Shown here one piece after another: positions 25,382 to 34,166 of a stretch of 42,364 bases of DNA (its first letter is position 1; the number at the start of each line of letters is the position of its first letter). Source of the stretch: Desulfobacteraceae bacterium (lineage in GTDB: Bacteria > Desulfobacterota > Desulfobacteria > Desulfobacterales > Desulfosalsimonadaceae); contig QZJS01000073.1 in assembly GCA_003597945.1 (NCBI GenBank), forward strand, positions 1-42,364, in the 5' to 3' direction. The translations under genes and the position numbers were made by a program. Below the pieces are notes generated by a model, which ran no database searches, was not told the origin of the DNA, and saw nothing but the letters and a program-made list of their open reading frames with translations.

Positions 25382-26425
25382 TCAATGGCTTGCTACCCAC
25401 TCTTGATAGCGGTGGACAAAAAGATCAACAACCTCATGTGTTGCTTTTTCGAGCCCCGCCTTTGAAGGATGGTTGTTGTCGCCATTGCGCGGATAAACCA
25501 GAAGATGATGGTCCAATTGCACAATATGCTGCTCTATTCCATCCCACATCCGATGATGATTGCCGTCTTCCTGGCCCAGATCATTTTTCGTCCAATCCGG
25601 TCCTGATGTCAGAACATTGTAAAGATCAAAAACCATGACGTTTTTGTTTTCATGATCATTTTCTCTCAACCAGTCATGCACCAGCCAATTGGAGAACGCA
25701 CGTGCGATTTTGCCGTTATCGGGCAATTCCATGCGCGGCGGCGCGGTGACCATGACAAAAAATTTATCGGGTCGCTGCTTAAAATAAGGAATGATATCAT
25801 TATAGGTCCGTTTAGCATTGGCAATCGTATGCTCCGGGGACCCGGCTGCAAAATTTCGCGGTGGATTCTTGTCCGTAGCTGCTTGATCATCGCCATTGCC
25901 CAGATAGAGAGTGTTGGGGTAGCAGGGTTTAATCATCACGATTTCATTTTCCAGGTCCAACCCGGGATTGGCGATTCTGTTGGAATGATCACCGAATGTT
26001 GTGGTTTCATTGTTTTCGGCATACACAGCCTCCATTATTTTTTGGGAATCAGGCCCAATGAACCAGTCATAGAAGTGACCGATGTCTGTCCGGTCTCCTA
26101 TCTTATATGCTCCCCCAGGATTACGTTTCAGGAGAGAATAAATTTTATTTCTGGTTCGTTTTGCCAATGTATCTTCAACCCATGACGGCTGCCATCCATA
26201 GGTAATATCATTGACATAAAAACCCCTTTTATTGAGTTCAGCAGCCAATCCGCCATTTTCATGAGCCAGCCAGTATCCACCCACAGAATGATGAATAAAT
26301 ATCAGTTTCGCCGGTTTTTCCGGTGTGGGCAGGGGCTGCTCCGCGAATGCCGACAATCCGCCGAACCGATGAATCGCTGTAAAGACAATCATGATAACCA
26401 TGATCGACAGTATTTTATAAATCAT
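25382..26425 (-). CDS. Secreted SGNH-like hydrolase candidate
   Basis: A 347-residue protein with an N-terminal hydrophobic signal (to about AFA near residue 29). The mature part opens with LIFIHHSVGGYWL, where Ser in HHSVGG occupies the position of the SGNH nucleophile block, and a late GDNNHPSKAG supplies a D-x-x-H pair, so an esterase/acetyl-esterase-like fold is a reasonable inference. The best start is the ATG at 26425, 6 bases after GAGAGG; two further in-frame ATGs lie at 26428 and 26443. It is tightly packed behind the glycosyltransferase gene. I cannot assign a family with certainty. A periplasmic role in adding or removing acyl groups would fit the acetyltransferases nearby. Confidence 0.65.
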   Translation of the reverse strand: MIYKILSIMVIMIVFTAIHRFGGLSAFAEQPLPTPEKPAKLIFIHHSVGGYWLAHENGGLAAELNKRGFYVNDITYGWQPSWVEDTLAKRTRNKIYSLLKRNPGGAYKIGDRTDIGHFYDWFIGPDSQKIMEAVYAENNETTTFGDHSNRIANPGLDLENEIVMIKPCYPNTLYLGNGDDQAATDKNPPRNFAAGSPEHTIANAKRTYNDIIPYFKQRPDKFFVMVTAPPRMELPDNGKIARAFSNWLVHDWLRENDHENKNVMVFDLYNVLTSGPDWTKNDLGQEDGNHHRMWDGIEQHIVQLDHHLLVYPRNGDNNHPSKAGLEKATHEVVDLFVHRYQEWVASH

Positions 26426-26444
26426 CATGCACCTCTCTTTCATT

Positions 26445-27539
26445 TTATGCTGTTCTTAACATTCTGTAATACAGCGCCCGATAACCCTCGACCATTTTTG
26501 TGGTAGAAAAATGGTCGATGATTTTTTTATAGGCGCTTAATCCTAACTCATTAAGATATTTTGAGTTGTTGATTAATTCAATAATTCTGGAAGCAAACAG
26601 GATGGTATCATCTGCCGGAATGGTGAACCCGTCTTTACTGTCTGTGATAATTTCCTTTAGCCCGGCCACGCGAAAAGCAATAACGGGCAGGCCGCCGGCC
26701 ATTGCTTCCAGTATGGACATTGGAGTACCTTCATGCAAGGATGTGTTGATATAGAGATCAAGTCCATTGTAAAAAGCGGGCATGTCCTCAACATGGCCCA
26801 GCAGTTGGACTTGTTCGTTTAATTCGTATCGCGCAATTAATGCCATTAATTTTTTTCGTTCAGGTCCTTCTCCGGCAATTACAAAGCGGGTCTGGCTTTT
26901 TACCCGGCAGACCTGCCTGGCGATTTCGATGAGGGCGTCAAAGCGTTTCACCGGGAACAGACGGCCGGCTGACCCGATTGTAAATGGCCGGTCATTTCCT
27001 GTATCCTTCATTACTCGCGGCGTTAAGGGAACTGTGATGCCGTTTGGAATAATGGTCAGTTTGCGTTGCTTCAAACCGCCGGCATGAAGCAGATATTCCG
27101 CTGTATCTTTTGATACGGCAACCACTTCTGTAAATATCCGCTGCAGGCAGGCATGGTTCAGCCTGCTGATAATGCGGTTGCGGAAGGAAGGGTTATCAGC
27201 TTCCGATCGGCCGTGTTGCGTGGCGACCAGTTTGGGCCTTCCGCAAAACCCGGCCATGCTAGCGGCAAGAATGTTTTCTTTGTATCGGTGGGCATGGATG
27301 ATATCCGGTTTGATTTTTCGGGCTATCCTGATGACTCTGCCGGCAATGGCCGTTGCCGGCAGAGTCCGTTCGTTAACCAGGAAGGTTTTAATGCCCAGTT
27401 GCCTGCATGACAGCTCAAGACGTCCCTTATTCAGGATGATAAGATAAAGATCAATTCTGTCCAGTTTGTTCAATCCGGATAAAAGCTGATAGGCCATGGC
27501 TTCCGCACCGGCCCATAAATCGCCGGAAATGATATGCAT
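26445..27539 (-). CDS. Glycosyltransferase family 4
   Basis: A 364-residue GT-B enzyme. It opens directly with the first strand (MHIISGDLWAGAEAMAYQLL), has IIHAHRYKENILA and VATQHG in the N-terminal domain, and GSAGRLFPVKRFDALIE, AGEGPERKKLMALI and LDLYINTSLHEGTPMSILEAMAGGLPVIAF with the E-x7-E motif in the C-terminal domain. The family places a sugar on an undecaprenyl-linked acceptor. Its stop is almost contiguous with the downstream SGNH-like gene. No strong ribosome binding site is visible before the ATG. Confidence 0.92.
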   Translation of the reverse strand: MHIISGDLWAGAEAMAYQLLSGLNKLDRIDLYLIILNKGRLELSCRQLGIKTFLVNERTLPATAIAGRVIRIARKIKPDIIHAHRYKENILAASMAGFCGRPKLVATQHGRSEADNPSFRNRIISRLNHACLQRIFTEVVAVSKDTAEYLLHAGGLKQRKLTIIPNGITVPLTPRVMKDTGNDRPFTIGSAGRLFPVKRFDALIEIARQVCRVKSQTRFVIAGEGPERKKLMALIARYELNEQVQLLGHVEDMPAFYNGLDLYINTSLHEGTPMSILEAMAGGLPVIAFRVAGLKEIITDSKDGFTIPADDTILFASRIIELINNSKYLNELGLSAYKKIIDHFSTTKMVEGYRALYYRMLRTA

Positions 27540-27618
27540 AATTGTTATCCGGGATACTTTGATCGCTTGCTCCTCGCTGATTTCGATTCCCTATCATTGC
27601 ATTGGGAAATATGTCTGC

Positions 27619-28275
27619 TTAACCATCTTTTTCTACAGGCCAATATTCAGGCAGCACGGCGATGACTTGCTCGGCAAATTCTTTAATTAGTGAAAAATCC
27701 TGTTCTACCTGTCCTTTTTGCGACTGCATGGAGACTTGAATAAAAGCGCCGTCATTTCGGTTTTTGGTAACCCGGCTGATGAAACGATGGATATTTCGTT
27801 TGAACCCAGAATCGAGAGTTTCGGTTCCCGCTGAATGATACCAGTGCAGCATGACATTATATACATCCCCTTTGAGGGTTGTTGTATAGTTGACTTGAGC
27901 CTGCTCATTTTTATAGGGGACATAAATATCAACCTTTTCGTCTTTTACAATACCCCATCCAGCGCCAGGCAAGCAGGCGTATGGATTATGACCCGTTCGG
28001 CCGCCTTTTGCCGTGCCATAATAACCGATATACAGATCGATAACCCGGCCGTCAGGGGATTGATAGTGGCGATAAACGTGCTTATCCGCGTTAAGTTCGT
28101 CGTAAACCGATTGCGCAAAAACATCGTTTGTTCCCGTATAGGGGCCAATGCGCATCGGAATGTTTTCCAGATTGGTCTGGACCACCACCGGAACCTTCCG
28201 CGCCTCGATGGCGGTGGCAGCGGATATGGTTATTAAAAAAAGCAGCGCGGTGATGGTAAATGATTTATTTTTCAT
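27619..28275 (-). CDS. epsI: EpsI-family exosortase-associated protein
   Basis: A 218-residue exported protein with an N-terminal signal/anchor (MKNKSFTITALLFLITIS). The family blocks are readable: P.RIGPYTGTNDVFAQSVYDELNADKHVYR.Y.SPDGR, IDLYIGYYGTAKGGRTGHNP..CLPGAGW and MLHWYHSAGTET. EpsI proteins are found beside or fused to exosortases and are needed for polysaccharide production, with an exact biochemical role unknown. Its ATG overlaps the exosortase gene by 11 bp, confirming co-translation. Confidence 0.92.
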   Translation of the reverse strand: MKNKSFTITALLFLITISAATAIEARKVPVVVQTNLENIPMRIGPYTGTNDVFAQSVYDELNADKHVYRHYQSPDGRVIDLYIGYYGTAKGGRTGHNPYACLPGAGWGIVKDEKVDIYVPYKNEQAQVNYTTTLKGDVYNVMLHWYHSAGTETLDSGFKRNIHRFISRVTKNRNDGAFIQVSMQSQKGQVEQDFSLIKEFAEQVIAVLPEYWPVEKDG

Positions 28276-29134
28276 ATCTGTTGTTGTGCCGGCTCAATAG
28301 CTTGTATTCAAAGCTAAGAAGAATAAAACCAAAAGCGAACACGGCCAGCCCGGAAAAATCATGCAGGAACCCCCTGGCGATCTTTTCCCCATAAAAGTGG
28401 GCAAGTATGCCGGTACCCGTTACGCGTATCAGGTTGGCGGCTACTGCCAGGGGAATGGCAGATAGAATCAGAATGAAGCGGCGCCCCCAGCCTTTGTTAA
28501 TCAGATAGGCAAAAAGCACACTGAGCATAATAAACGCGGTCATGGAGCGGAGCCCGGAGCACGCGTCGACAACTTCCAACTGAGCCTGGGCAAAATAAAG
28601 CATATTGCCTTCCTGAAGGACCGGGATGCCCAATGCCTGGATGATGTTATGGGAGATATTGGTGGCAAAGAGCTGTAATGGAAATGCCGCCAGCCCATAA
28701 ATGGAAACCGGTACCGGTATCATGAAGATCAGAAAAAACAGAGGGAAAGCCAAGACAGTAAATACTGATGTTCCATAATTAAATAAAATAAGCCCAACAA
28801 GGCTTGTAACAATCATGGCCCTCTGGGCCACGGCCACATGCCCTGCCAGGGCCAGCAGATAGAGAACAAGGCTCAGTGCCAGAATCACGAGGCCCCAATT
28901 GGAATTGTTGATCGTTGTTTGGGATAATCGCTCTCTGTTGCTCCAGACGAGAAAGATTGAAATGAAGGGGACCAGCAGGCCATGGGAATCGTTGGAACTG
29001 ATCATCCAGGTATCCCAAAGGCTGGAGTAGACCGGCATGAAGGCAATTCCCCACAGAGCAAAAACAAAACCCGACTTCAGCCAGAAAGATAACGGAAAAC
29101 TTGTTTGCGGCGTTACGGCCTGATTCACACTCAT
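28265..29134 (-). CDS. xrtA: Exosortase (EpsH/XrtA-like)
   Basis: A 289-residue multi-spanning membrane cysteine protease/transpeptidase. The three catalytic residues are visible: Cys192 in VVDACSGLRSM, Arg237 in ANLIRVTGTG and His258 in GFLHDFSG. Exosortases recognise C-terminal PEP-CTERM signals and process the cargo at the inner membrane. The frame is open 33 codons further upstream, to 29233, but that would overlap the preceding glycosyltransferase by 83 bp. The ATG at 29134 gives MSVNQAVTP and the usual length. Assignment to the A subtype rests on the neighbouring gene set (EpsI, deacetylase, acyl ligase, sugar transferase) and is less sure than the family. Confidence 0.93.
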   Translation of the reverse strand: MSVNQAVTPQTSFPLSFWLKSGFVFALWGIAFMPVYSSLWDTWMISSNDSHGLLVPFISIFLVWSNRERLSQTTINNSNWGLVILALSLVLYLLALAGHVAVAQRAMIVTSLVGLILFNYGTSVFTVLAFPLFFLIFMIPVPVSIYGLAAFPLQLFATNISHNIIQALGIPVLQEGNMLYFAQAQLEVVDACSGLRSMTAFIMLSVLFAYLINKGWGRRFILILSAIPLAVAANLIRVTGTGILAHFYGEKIARGFLHDFSGLAVFAFGFILLSFEYKLLSRHNNRYEK

Positions 29135-29150
29135 CTCAATATAGTAAGTG

Positions 29151-30290
29151 CTATCTCTTGGAAGGTTCCCAGTAAACGGAACGCTCGCCTTGGAAAAATT
29201 TGATCCAGGCCATAAAGACAGCGGCATTGACAACCAGAAAATAATAAGGAATTTTCAGACTTTTTAACAGCGGCGGCAAACTGTTTTTTGATTCAAAAAC
29301 CAGATGGACGCCTGCCAGTAAATAAAAGGCGATTTGTAATCCAAACAGATAGATATAAAGGACAGAATATTGAAGGAGGAAAACATTTGATACCAGGGCG
29401 GTCACAAGAAAAAAGGGTACGAGCCAACGGCATAACTTGTGGCTGAAAAGCTGCCAGGAAAAAAGTCCGTACTGTGAGGGGTTGAAGAAACGGAGATTGC
29501 GCGTCAAAACCGACAACCCTCGAACAACTGTTCTTACCTTGCGGTTAAATTCCTTTTTCTCATCGGCAATATTGCGGTACCAGCCTAAACTGTTCGGGTC
29601 TGAAATTCCTCTCAGGCCAAGTTTCATGGAATTAAGAAGCGTGTTGAAATCGCTTTGCAGATCCACGGCCCAACCGGCACAGACTTCCCGGCGGGCCGCA
29701 AAAAAAGAACCACTCAATCCGACCAGCGAATAGACCTTTGATTCGAGGCGCCTGAGGAGCATTTCGTATTTGACATATGCGCCTTCTCCGCTGACCCGGC
29801 CCTGTTCATCAATAAATCTGTCTTCACTGCTCACACACCCAACGGTTGGATCAGCAAAGTTGGCGGCGATGTTTTTCAGACCTTCAGGGTCTATAATGGT
29901 GGCCACGTCGCTGAATACAAGTATTTCGCCTGCAGCCTGCTCCACCGCGCACTTTTGGGCAAATTCTTTGCCCTTCCTTTCAGGAGATCGGACCAGTTTT
30001 AGACGCGGGTACGCTTGAATGATCTCTTCTGTTTTATCCGTTGAAGCATCCGAGGCAAAAATAATTTCTAATTTTTCCCGCGGGTATTTCAGGGAAAGGG
30101 TATTTTGAATCTTTTCCAGCACCCGAACCTGTTCGTTATGCACAGTGATAATCAGGGACAAGGGCGGGCAATATGTGTGGTCCCGCCGCACCGTTTTTCG
30201 CCGGAACACGGCCAACACAGCCAAAACCACGGGATAGCCGATGTAAGCATAGATAATTGAGACTATTGAAAACCAGAAGATAAATTCCAT
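29151..30290 (-). CDS. Membrane glycosyltransferase family 2
   Basis: A 379-residue processive-type GT2. An N-terminal membrane segment (WFSIVSIIYAYIGYPVVLAVLAVF) precedes the GT-A domain with LSLIITVHNEQ, FASDASTDKTEEI, LVFSDVATIIDP and an R-G-L near 245 in place of the Q/R-x-x-R-W of cellulose-type enzymes; three hydrophobic segments follow at the C terminus. It probably adds a sugar to the polymer or its lipid carrier. The exosortase gene begins 17 bp downstream. Confidence 0.9.
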   Translation of the reverse strand: MEFIFWFSIVSIIYAYIGYPVVLAVLAVFRRKTVRRDHTYCPPLSLIITVHNEQVRVLEKIQNTLSLKYPREKLEIIFASDASTDKTEEIIQAYPRLKLVRSPERKGKEFAQKCAVEQAAGEILVFSDVATIIDPEGLKNIAANFADPTVGCVSSEDRFIDEQGRVSGEGAYVKYEMLLRRLESKVYSLVGLSGSFFAARREVCAGWAVDLQSDFNTLLNSMKLGLRGISDPNSLGWYRNIADEKKEFNRKVRTVVRGLSVLTRNLRFFNPSQYGLFSWQLFSHKLCRWLVPFFLVTALVSNVFLLQYSVLYIYLFGLQIAFYLLAGVHLVFESKNSLPPLLKSLKIPYYFLVVNAAVFMAWIKFFQGERSVYWEPSKR

Positions 30291-30350
30291 ACCCTATTAT
30301 TTGATTCCTTTATTATCTGGTGCTGAAAAGAGTGGGCCGCGGGACTTCTT

Positions 30351-30989
30351 CTAAGTCAGCAAAAAGAACTGATAGAATTTGAGCTTAAAAAGTTCCACCC
30401 AGAGATCAAATAAACCAACCTGTTCCGTTGAAGCGGTTATCCATAACTCTATATTCAGCATTTTCTTATCAATAAAACTGGTAAAACTTTTTATTACACG
30501 CTTTGTGTGATGTGGGGACGTTATCAGCAGCAGACTGTTCCACGCTTTTTCGCCCGCCATTCGGGATACAAATTCCGCCTCGGAGTAGGTCCCGAAATAG
30601 CCGTCGTCTATTTTAACGATCTGGACCATTTCCTCGGGAATTCCATATTTGTTTAAAATGATTAATGACCATTCGTCGTGGGTCATGTTCCGCTTTAGCG
30701 ACGGATTGTATTCCGTATACCCTGAGCGACTTAAGATAACGATTTCTTTGCAGCGGCCTTGGGAATAAAGTGAGTTTAAAATTTCATATTTTAAACTCAG
30801 GCTTTCCTGGCTGCCTCCTAATATGTAGATTGCGTCAAAGGTTTTCTGGTCTGGCAGATCATTGGTATCGGTGAGAAAACCCAAAAGATTGTCATGGATG
30901 GCAGGATAGATCGGAGTCTGGTGAATGGCGACGGATGAAACAATCAATAAAAACGCGATCAGTCCAATCCATTTGATGTTTTTTGTCAT
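30351..30989 (-). CDS. YdcF/ElyC-like DUF218 membrane protein
   Basis: A 212-residue protein from the ATG at 30989: an N-terminal membrane anchor (IKWIGLIAFLLIVSSVAI) followed by a DUF218 domain with FDAIYILGGSQESL, GIPEEMVQIV, TYSEAEFVSRM and LLLITSPHHTKRV, which are the family's conserved blocks. The family is implicated in envelope carrier-lipid or polysaccharide metabolism (ElyC, SanA), but the reaction is unknown. The frame is open upstream to 31046, overlapping the FN3 gene, which I regard as a false extension. It lies between the FN3 protein and the membrane glycosyltransferase. Confidence 0.82.
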   Translation of the reverse strand: MTKNIKWIGLIAFLLIVSSVAIHQTPIYPAIHDNLLGFLTDTNDLPDQKTFDAIYILGGSQESLSLKYEILNSLYSQGRCKEIVILSRSGYTEYNPSLKRNMTHDEWSLIILNKYGIPEEMVQIVKIDDGYFGTYSEAEFVSRMAGEKAWNSLLLITSPHHTKRVIKSFTSFIDKKMLNIELWITASTEQVGLFDLWVELFKLKFYQFFLLT

Positions 30990-31015
30990 TTTATAGCAAC
31001 TCAAAAGTTCAAAAG

Positions 31016-31546
31016 CTACGGTGCCGAAACCACACGGATAAAGCATCCGCCACTGCCACCGCCTCTTTTGTCGCCTTCACCGTCATTATCATCATCATCG
31101 CTGCCGTCGCCGTTATCACCATTGTTACCATCGTCGCCATTACCGCCATTGCCATCATCTTCGTCATCGTCGTCATCATGGCCGTTTGGATCATCATTTG
31201 GCGGCTCTATCGGAACATCGTAAAATATCGTTTCGGAAAAAACGCTCTCATTGCCTTCCTTATCCGTACTTTTTGCCGCAAATCCATAAGTAGTTCCGGC
31301 TTTGAGATTGTAAATATCGCAGGATGTTTGAGCAGGGGAAAGGATGGTTTCATTGGGAACGGCTTTGAAATCCGTATCCGCAGGTCCGTAAAATATTTTA
31401 TAACCGCTGACTCGCGCGTCATCAGGTCTGTCCCACATCAGAATCACATCGGCTGAATGAACCGTTGGCGTGGAAAGCGATATACCTAAAATCATCGCCA
31501 TAAAAGAAATTATGAATGTAAAGGAATTGCGGCTTGCGTAAACCAT
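31016..31546 (-). CDS. Secreted FN3 protein with acidic low-complexity tail and CFI-type end
   Basis: A 176-residue protein. After a signal peptide (ending near VHSA, about residue 32) one fibronectin type III domain (about 33-115) closely resembles FN3-1 of the large protein at 7190-10045 (WDRPDDARVSGYKIFYG and EGNESVFSETI). A Gly/Asp/Asn-rich tract (about 118-160) is encoded by GAT/GGC-type codon repeats. The C terminus reads GGCFIRVVSAP and stops; it resembles the start of a CFI-box/Gly-Cys C-terminal sorting region but is cut short. A frameshift at the end, or a natural short form, are both possible. It may be a small matrix protein. Confidence 0.75.
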   Translation of the reverse strand: MVYASRNSFTFIISFMAMILGISLSTPTVHSADVILMWDRPDDARVSGYKIFYGPADTDFKAVPNETILSPAQTSCDIYNLKAGTTYGFAAKSTDKEGNESVFSETIFYDVPIEPPNDDPNGHDDDDDEDDGNGGNGDDGNNGDNGDGSDDDDNDGEGDKRGGGSGGCFIRVVSAP

Positions 31547-31680
31547 TAAAAAATATCCCAGTTTATCTTTTTTTGCCGTAGCAAATTTTTATTTTCCGGC
31601 AAGAAGAGAGACGGCGCACTTCGTCCCTTTCGGGGACAGCCGAAGGGCGTCCCTTGCAGGGTAATGGTTGTTTTTTCAAG

Positions 31681-31706
31681 AGGTTTTGCTGCCGGCAGCA
31701 AAACCT
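31681..31706. terminator. Perfect 26-bp palindrome at the deacetylase 3' end
   Basis: AGGTTTTGCTGCC followed by GGCAGCAAAACCT is a perfect inverted repeat with no spacer, beginning 2 bp beyond the deacetylase stop codon (31710-31708). It can form a 12-13-bp hairpin in RNA from either strand. No T tract follows on the minus strand. A second small hairpin (GTCCC-TTTCG-GGGAC, 31623-31637) lies nearby. It probably marks the end, or a processing point, of the deacetylase transcript before the FN3 gene. Confidence 0.5.
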
Positions 31707-31707
31707 T

Positions 31708-32535
31708 CTATGCGTTTCCCCCGTTGTTCGGCAGGGGGATAAAATCAAAATCGTTTAGCAGCCGTTCAAATCGGGTGATGGTTTTATCCAGATTATTGTA
31801 ATGCCGGAATTTGGAAAACCGCTTTGCTTTAATAAATTTTGGCTGATTATGGTCGATTTCCCAGGGATGCAGATAAAATACAAAAGGCTGCATTTCCTTT
31901 TTGTTTATTGTTTTCAGGGCGTATTTCGTCAGCCAGTAAGGAAAAAGCCGGAAATAGCCGCCGCCCGCGACCGGAAACTTTTGCCCGAAAAGAATCGCCG
32001 TGGAGATGGGAAATTCCTCCATGCCTTTCTGGGGGAGCTTATAGCGGAAACGCGGGGCATCGGGAATTCCATAGATATCGTGCCGGATGGGAAAAATACT
32101 GGAATCAATGGTAAAACCTGTTTCTTCGAGAATATCCAAAGCCCATAACGATTTTTGGGTGATGGAGTAGCTCGGTGCCCGGTAGGCGGTAATTTTTTTG
32201 TTGCAGATGCGCTCAAGAATGGTTTTGGCTTTTAGCGTATCTTCCCGAAATTCTTCAGGTGTGAGATCATAGATATTCCGGTGCCAGTAGCTGTGACATC
32301 CGATATCGTGTCCATGGCTCATGATGGCCCGGACCACCTCGGGATGTTTTTCCGCGGTCCATCCCACAATAAAAAAGGTAGCACGGGTGTCTTGTGTTTT
32401 CAGCAAGGATAGAATTGATGCAATATTGGCCTCTACCCGTTGTTCCATGGATCCCCAATCTCGTGGAGATACAATGTCCGCAAAGGCGGCTACCTGGAAA
32501 TAATCCTCAACATCTATGGTCAGGTAATTTTGCAC
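31708..32535 (-). CDS. Polysaccharide deacetylase, PEP-CTERM-locus type
   Basis: A 275-residue NodB-fold deacetylase. Motif 1 is LTIDVEDYFQ (acidic pair), motif 2 is GHDIGCHSYWHRNIY with the H-S-x-x-H metal pair, and motif 3 is TAYRAPSYSIT; the C-terminal part has FVFYLHPWEID, typical of the DUF3473-containing deacetylases found in exosortase A loci. It would remove acetyl groups from the exopolysaccharide in the periplasm or at the membrane; no signal peptide is obvious, as is usual in this subfamily. It overlaps the acyl-CoA ligase gene by 29 bp, so the two are translationally coupled. Confidence 0.94.
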   Translation of the reverse strand: MQNYLTIDVEDYFQVAAFADIVSPRDWGSMEQRVEANIASILSLLKTQDTRATFFIVGWTAEKHPEVVRAIMSHGHDIGCHSYWHRNIYDLTPEEFREDTLKAKTILERICNKKITAYRAPSYSITQKSLWALDILEETGFTIDSSIFPIRHDIYGIPDAPRFRYKLPQKGMEEFPISTAILFGQKFPVAGGGYFRLFPYWLTKYALKTINKKEMQPFVFYLHPWEIDHNQPKFIKAKRFSKFRHYNNLDKTITRFERLLNDFDFIPLPNNGGNA

Positions 32536-34039
32536 CTTTTAAGGCCTGTCTTTTAATCTTTCCGGATGAAGTCTTCGGTAGTTCGGATACAAATTCAATT
32601 GTTTTCGGAAGTTTATAAGGTGCTAAATTTTTTTTACAATATAGAAAAATATTCTTTTTTTCAAGACTTAAATCATCGGCCACCACAAAAAGGCAGATGG
32701 CCTCGCCGAGCAACTCATCGGCAACGCCAACCGCGGCACATTCTTTGATGCCGGGAATTTGCAGAACAATATTTTCGATTTCCACGGGGCTGATTCGGTT
32801 GGCGCCGCTTTTGATAATGTTTTTTTTGCGGTCAATGATATAAATAAAACCATCCGCATCAACTCGGGCGAGATCTCCGGTGCAAAGCCAGCCGTCTTTC
32901 AGGGCCGAAGCTGTTTCCCGGGGTAAATTCCAATAGCCCAGCATGATATTGCTGCCCTTTGCCCAAATTTCGCCTGTTTCGCCGGTTCCGTCTTTTATTC
33001 CGGGAACAACCGGGTTTCCGGCCTTGTTGACGACAACCACGTCAACCCCCGGGATGGCTTTACCGACAGATCCCATTTTTTCGTTTAAATAACGTGGCGC
33101 CAGATATGTCAGGCGCGCTGACGCCTCGGTTTGACCATACATCACATAAAATTGAATATCAGGCATAATTTTTGTAAAATCTTCAATCATTTGCGGCGGC
33201 ATTGCCCCGCCTGCCTGGGTGATGTATCGAAGCTTGGGGAAGCGGTATTTCCGGATGGAGGATTTGTTGATCAGAATGGCAAAGGATGACGGCACCCCCG
33301 CAAAGCCGGTCACTTCCTGTGCAACCATATCGTCGAGCACCATATTGGGGAATAAAAATTGATTGTTGATGACAAGGGTGGCGCCGGCTTTAATATGGGT
33401 CGTCAGCAAAGAATTTCCGTATGAATAAAAAAACGGCAATACCACCATGATTTTATCATTTTCCGTCAGGCCTAAATACTCGATTATGGAATCGGCATTA
33501 GATGATAAATTCAGATGGGAAAGCATCACTCCTTTGGGGTCCCCGGTTGTTCCGGATGTATAAATGATCATGGCAAGATCATTTTCGTCGCAGCCCGGGC
33601 AGGCAAAGATGTGGTCCGTTGCCGCGAGGCTGTTTTTATTGATCGGCAGTAATTTTACATTGGTGTGGTCCTGATCGATAATTCTTTTTAGTGACGGGTA
33701 ATTTTTATCATCCGTGACTATGGCTGTTGGCATGCTGTCTTTATAGACATTCAGAAATTCCCGGGGAACAAGTTTCGTGTCCAGCGGCACAACAACGGCG
33801 CCGGCTTTTAATATTGCAAAATACGTGATTAAATATTCGATACTGTTATTAAGAAACAGGATGACACGGCCGCCTTTTTGAACGCCTTGCTTACATAAGT
33901 CGGCCGCAAAACCATTTGATAACACATTAAGCGCACCATAGCTCAGGCAATCCTGGCCGTGAACCACAGCGATTTTATTTTCATCTGCTTTTGCGGAATT
34001 TGTCAAAAAGTCATGGATAAGCATTTTAAAGGGCGCCAT
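32507..34039 (-). CDS. Acyl-CoA ligase (AMP-forming), exosortase-A-locus type
   Basis: A 510-residue ANL-superfamily enzyme. The nucleotide loop YTSGTTGDPKG lies near 176, VMYGQTE near 303, the hinge and catalytic Lys region reads GWLCTGDLARVDADGFIYIIDRKKNIIKSGANRISP near 400, and LPKTSSGKIKR contains the C-terminal catalytic Lys near 497. It activates a carboxylic acid as acyl-adenylate and, for most relatives, thioesterifies it. In exosortase A loci the partner is often an acyl carrier protein or an amidotransferase; none of the former is visible here. AGGG precedes the ATG; MLIHDFL five codons in is the usual family N terminus. It is the first gene after the terminator at 34110-34149. Confidence 0.93.
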   Translation of the reverse strand: MAPFKMLIHDFLTNSAKADENKIAVVHGQDCLSYGALNVLSNGFAADLCKQGVQKGGRVILFLNNSIEYLITYFAILKAGAVVVPLDTKLVPREFLNVYKDSMPTAIVTDDKNYPSLKRIIDQDHTNVKLLPINKNSLAATDHIFACPGCDENDLAMIIYTSGTTGDPKGVMLSHLNLSSNADSIIEYLGLTENDKIMVVLPFFYSYGNSLLTTHIKAGATLVINNQFLFPNMVLDDMVAQEVTGFAGVPSSFAILINKSSIRKYRFPKLRYITQAGGAMPPQMIEDFTKIMPDIQFYVMYGQTEASARLTYLAPRYLNEKMGSVGKAIPGVDVVVVNKAGNPVVPGIKDGTGETGEIWAKGSNIMLGYWNLPRETASALKDGWLCTGDLARVDADGFIYIIDRKKNIIKSGANRISPVEIENIVLQIPGIKECAAVGVADELLGEAICLFVVADDLSLEKKNIFLYCKKNLAPYKLPKTIEFVSELPKTSSGKIKRQALKGAKLPDHRC

Positions 34040-34109
34040 ATGTCAATGCCCTGATGATCCTCTATAATGGAGAATCTTCAAGGCATTTTTTAGTCTGTTT
34101 GATTTGAGC

Positions 34110-34149
34110 AAAAAATCCGTTCCGCGTTTTTCAGCGGAACGGATTTTTT
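34110..34149 (-). terminator. Rho-independent terminator after the PEP-CTERM gene
   Basis: A 16-bp perfect stem AAAAAATCCGTTCCGC (34110-34125) with GCGGAACGGATTTTTT (34134-34149) and an 8-base loop. A runs on one side and T runs on the other make it effective in both directions. It begins 17 bp beyond the stop of the PEP-CTERM gene and isolates that gene from the ligase operon. Confidence 0.93.
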
Positions 34150-34166
34150 AAATGAGGTCTGAATTT

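Noticed and set aside
29135..29233. N-terminal extension of exosortase
   Set aside because: It would overlap the preceding glycosyltransferase by 83 bp and gives a non-family N terminus.
31085..31190. Short tandem units of CAT/CGC type, considered as a repeat array
   Set aside because: They are in-frame low-complexity codons for Asp/Gly/Asn in the FN3 protein, not spaced direct repeats, so not a CRISPR array.
30983..31456. 157-codon plus-strand frame rich in Ile/Val
   Set aside because: It is the complement of the GAT/GGC codon repeat in the FN3 protein; the hydrophobic runs are an artefact of that repeat.
31563..31748. 61-codon minus-strand frame
   Set aside because: It covers hairpin DNA and part of the deacetylase gene in another frame, with no domain or ribosome binding site.
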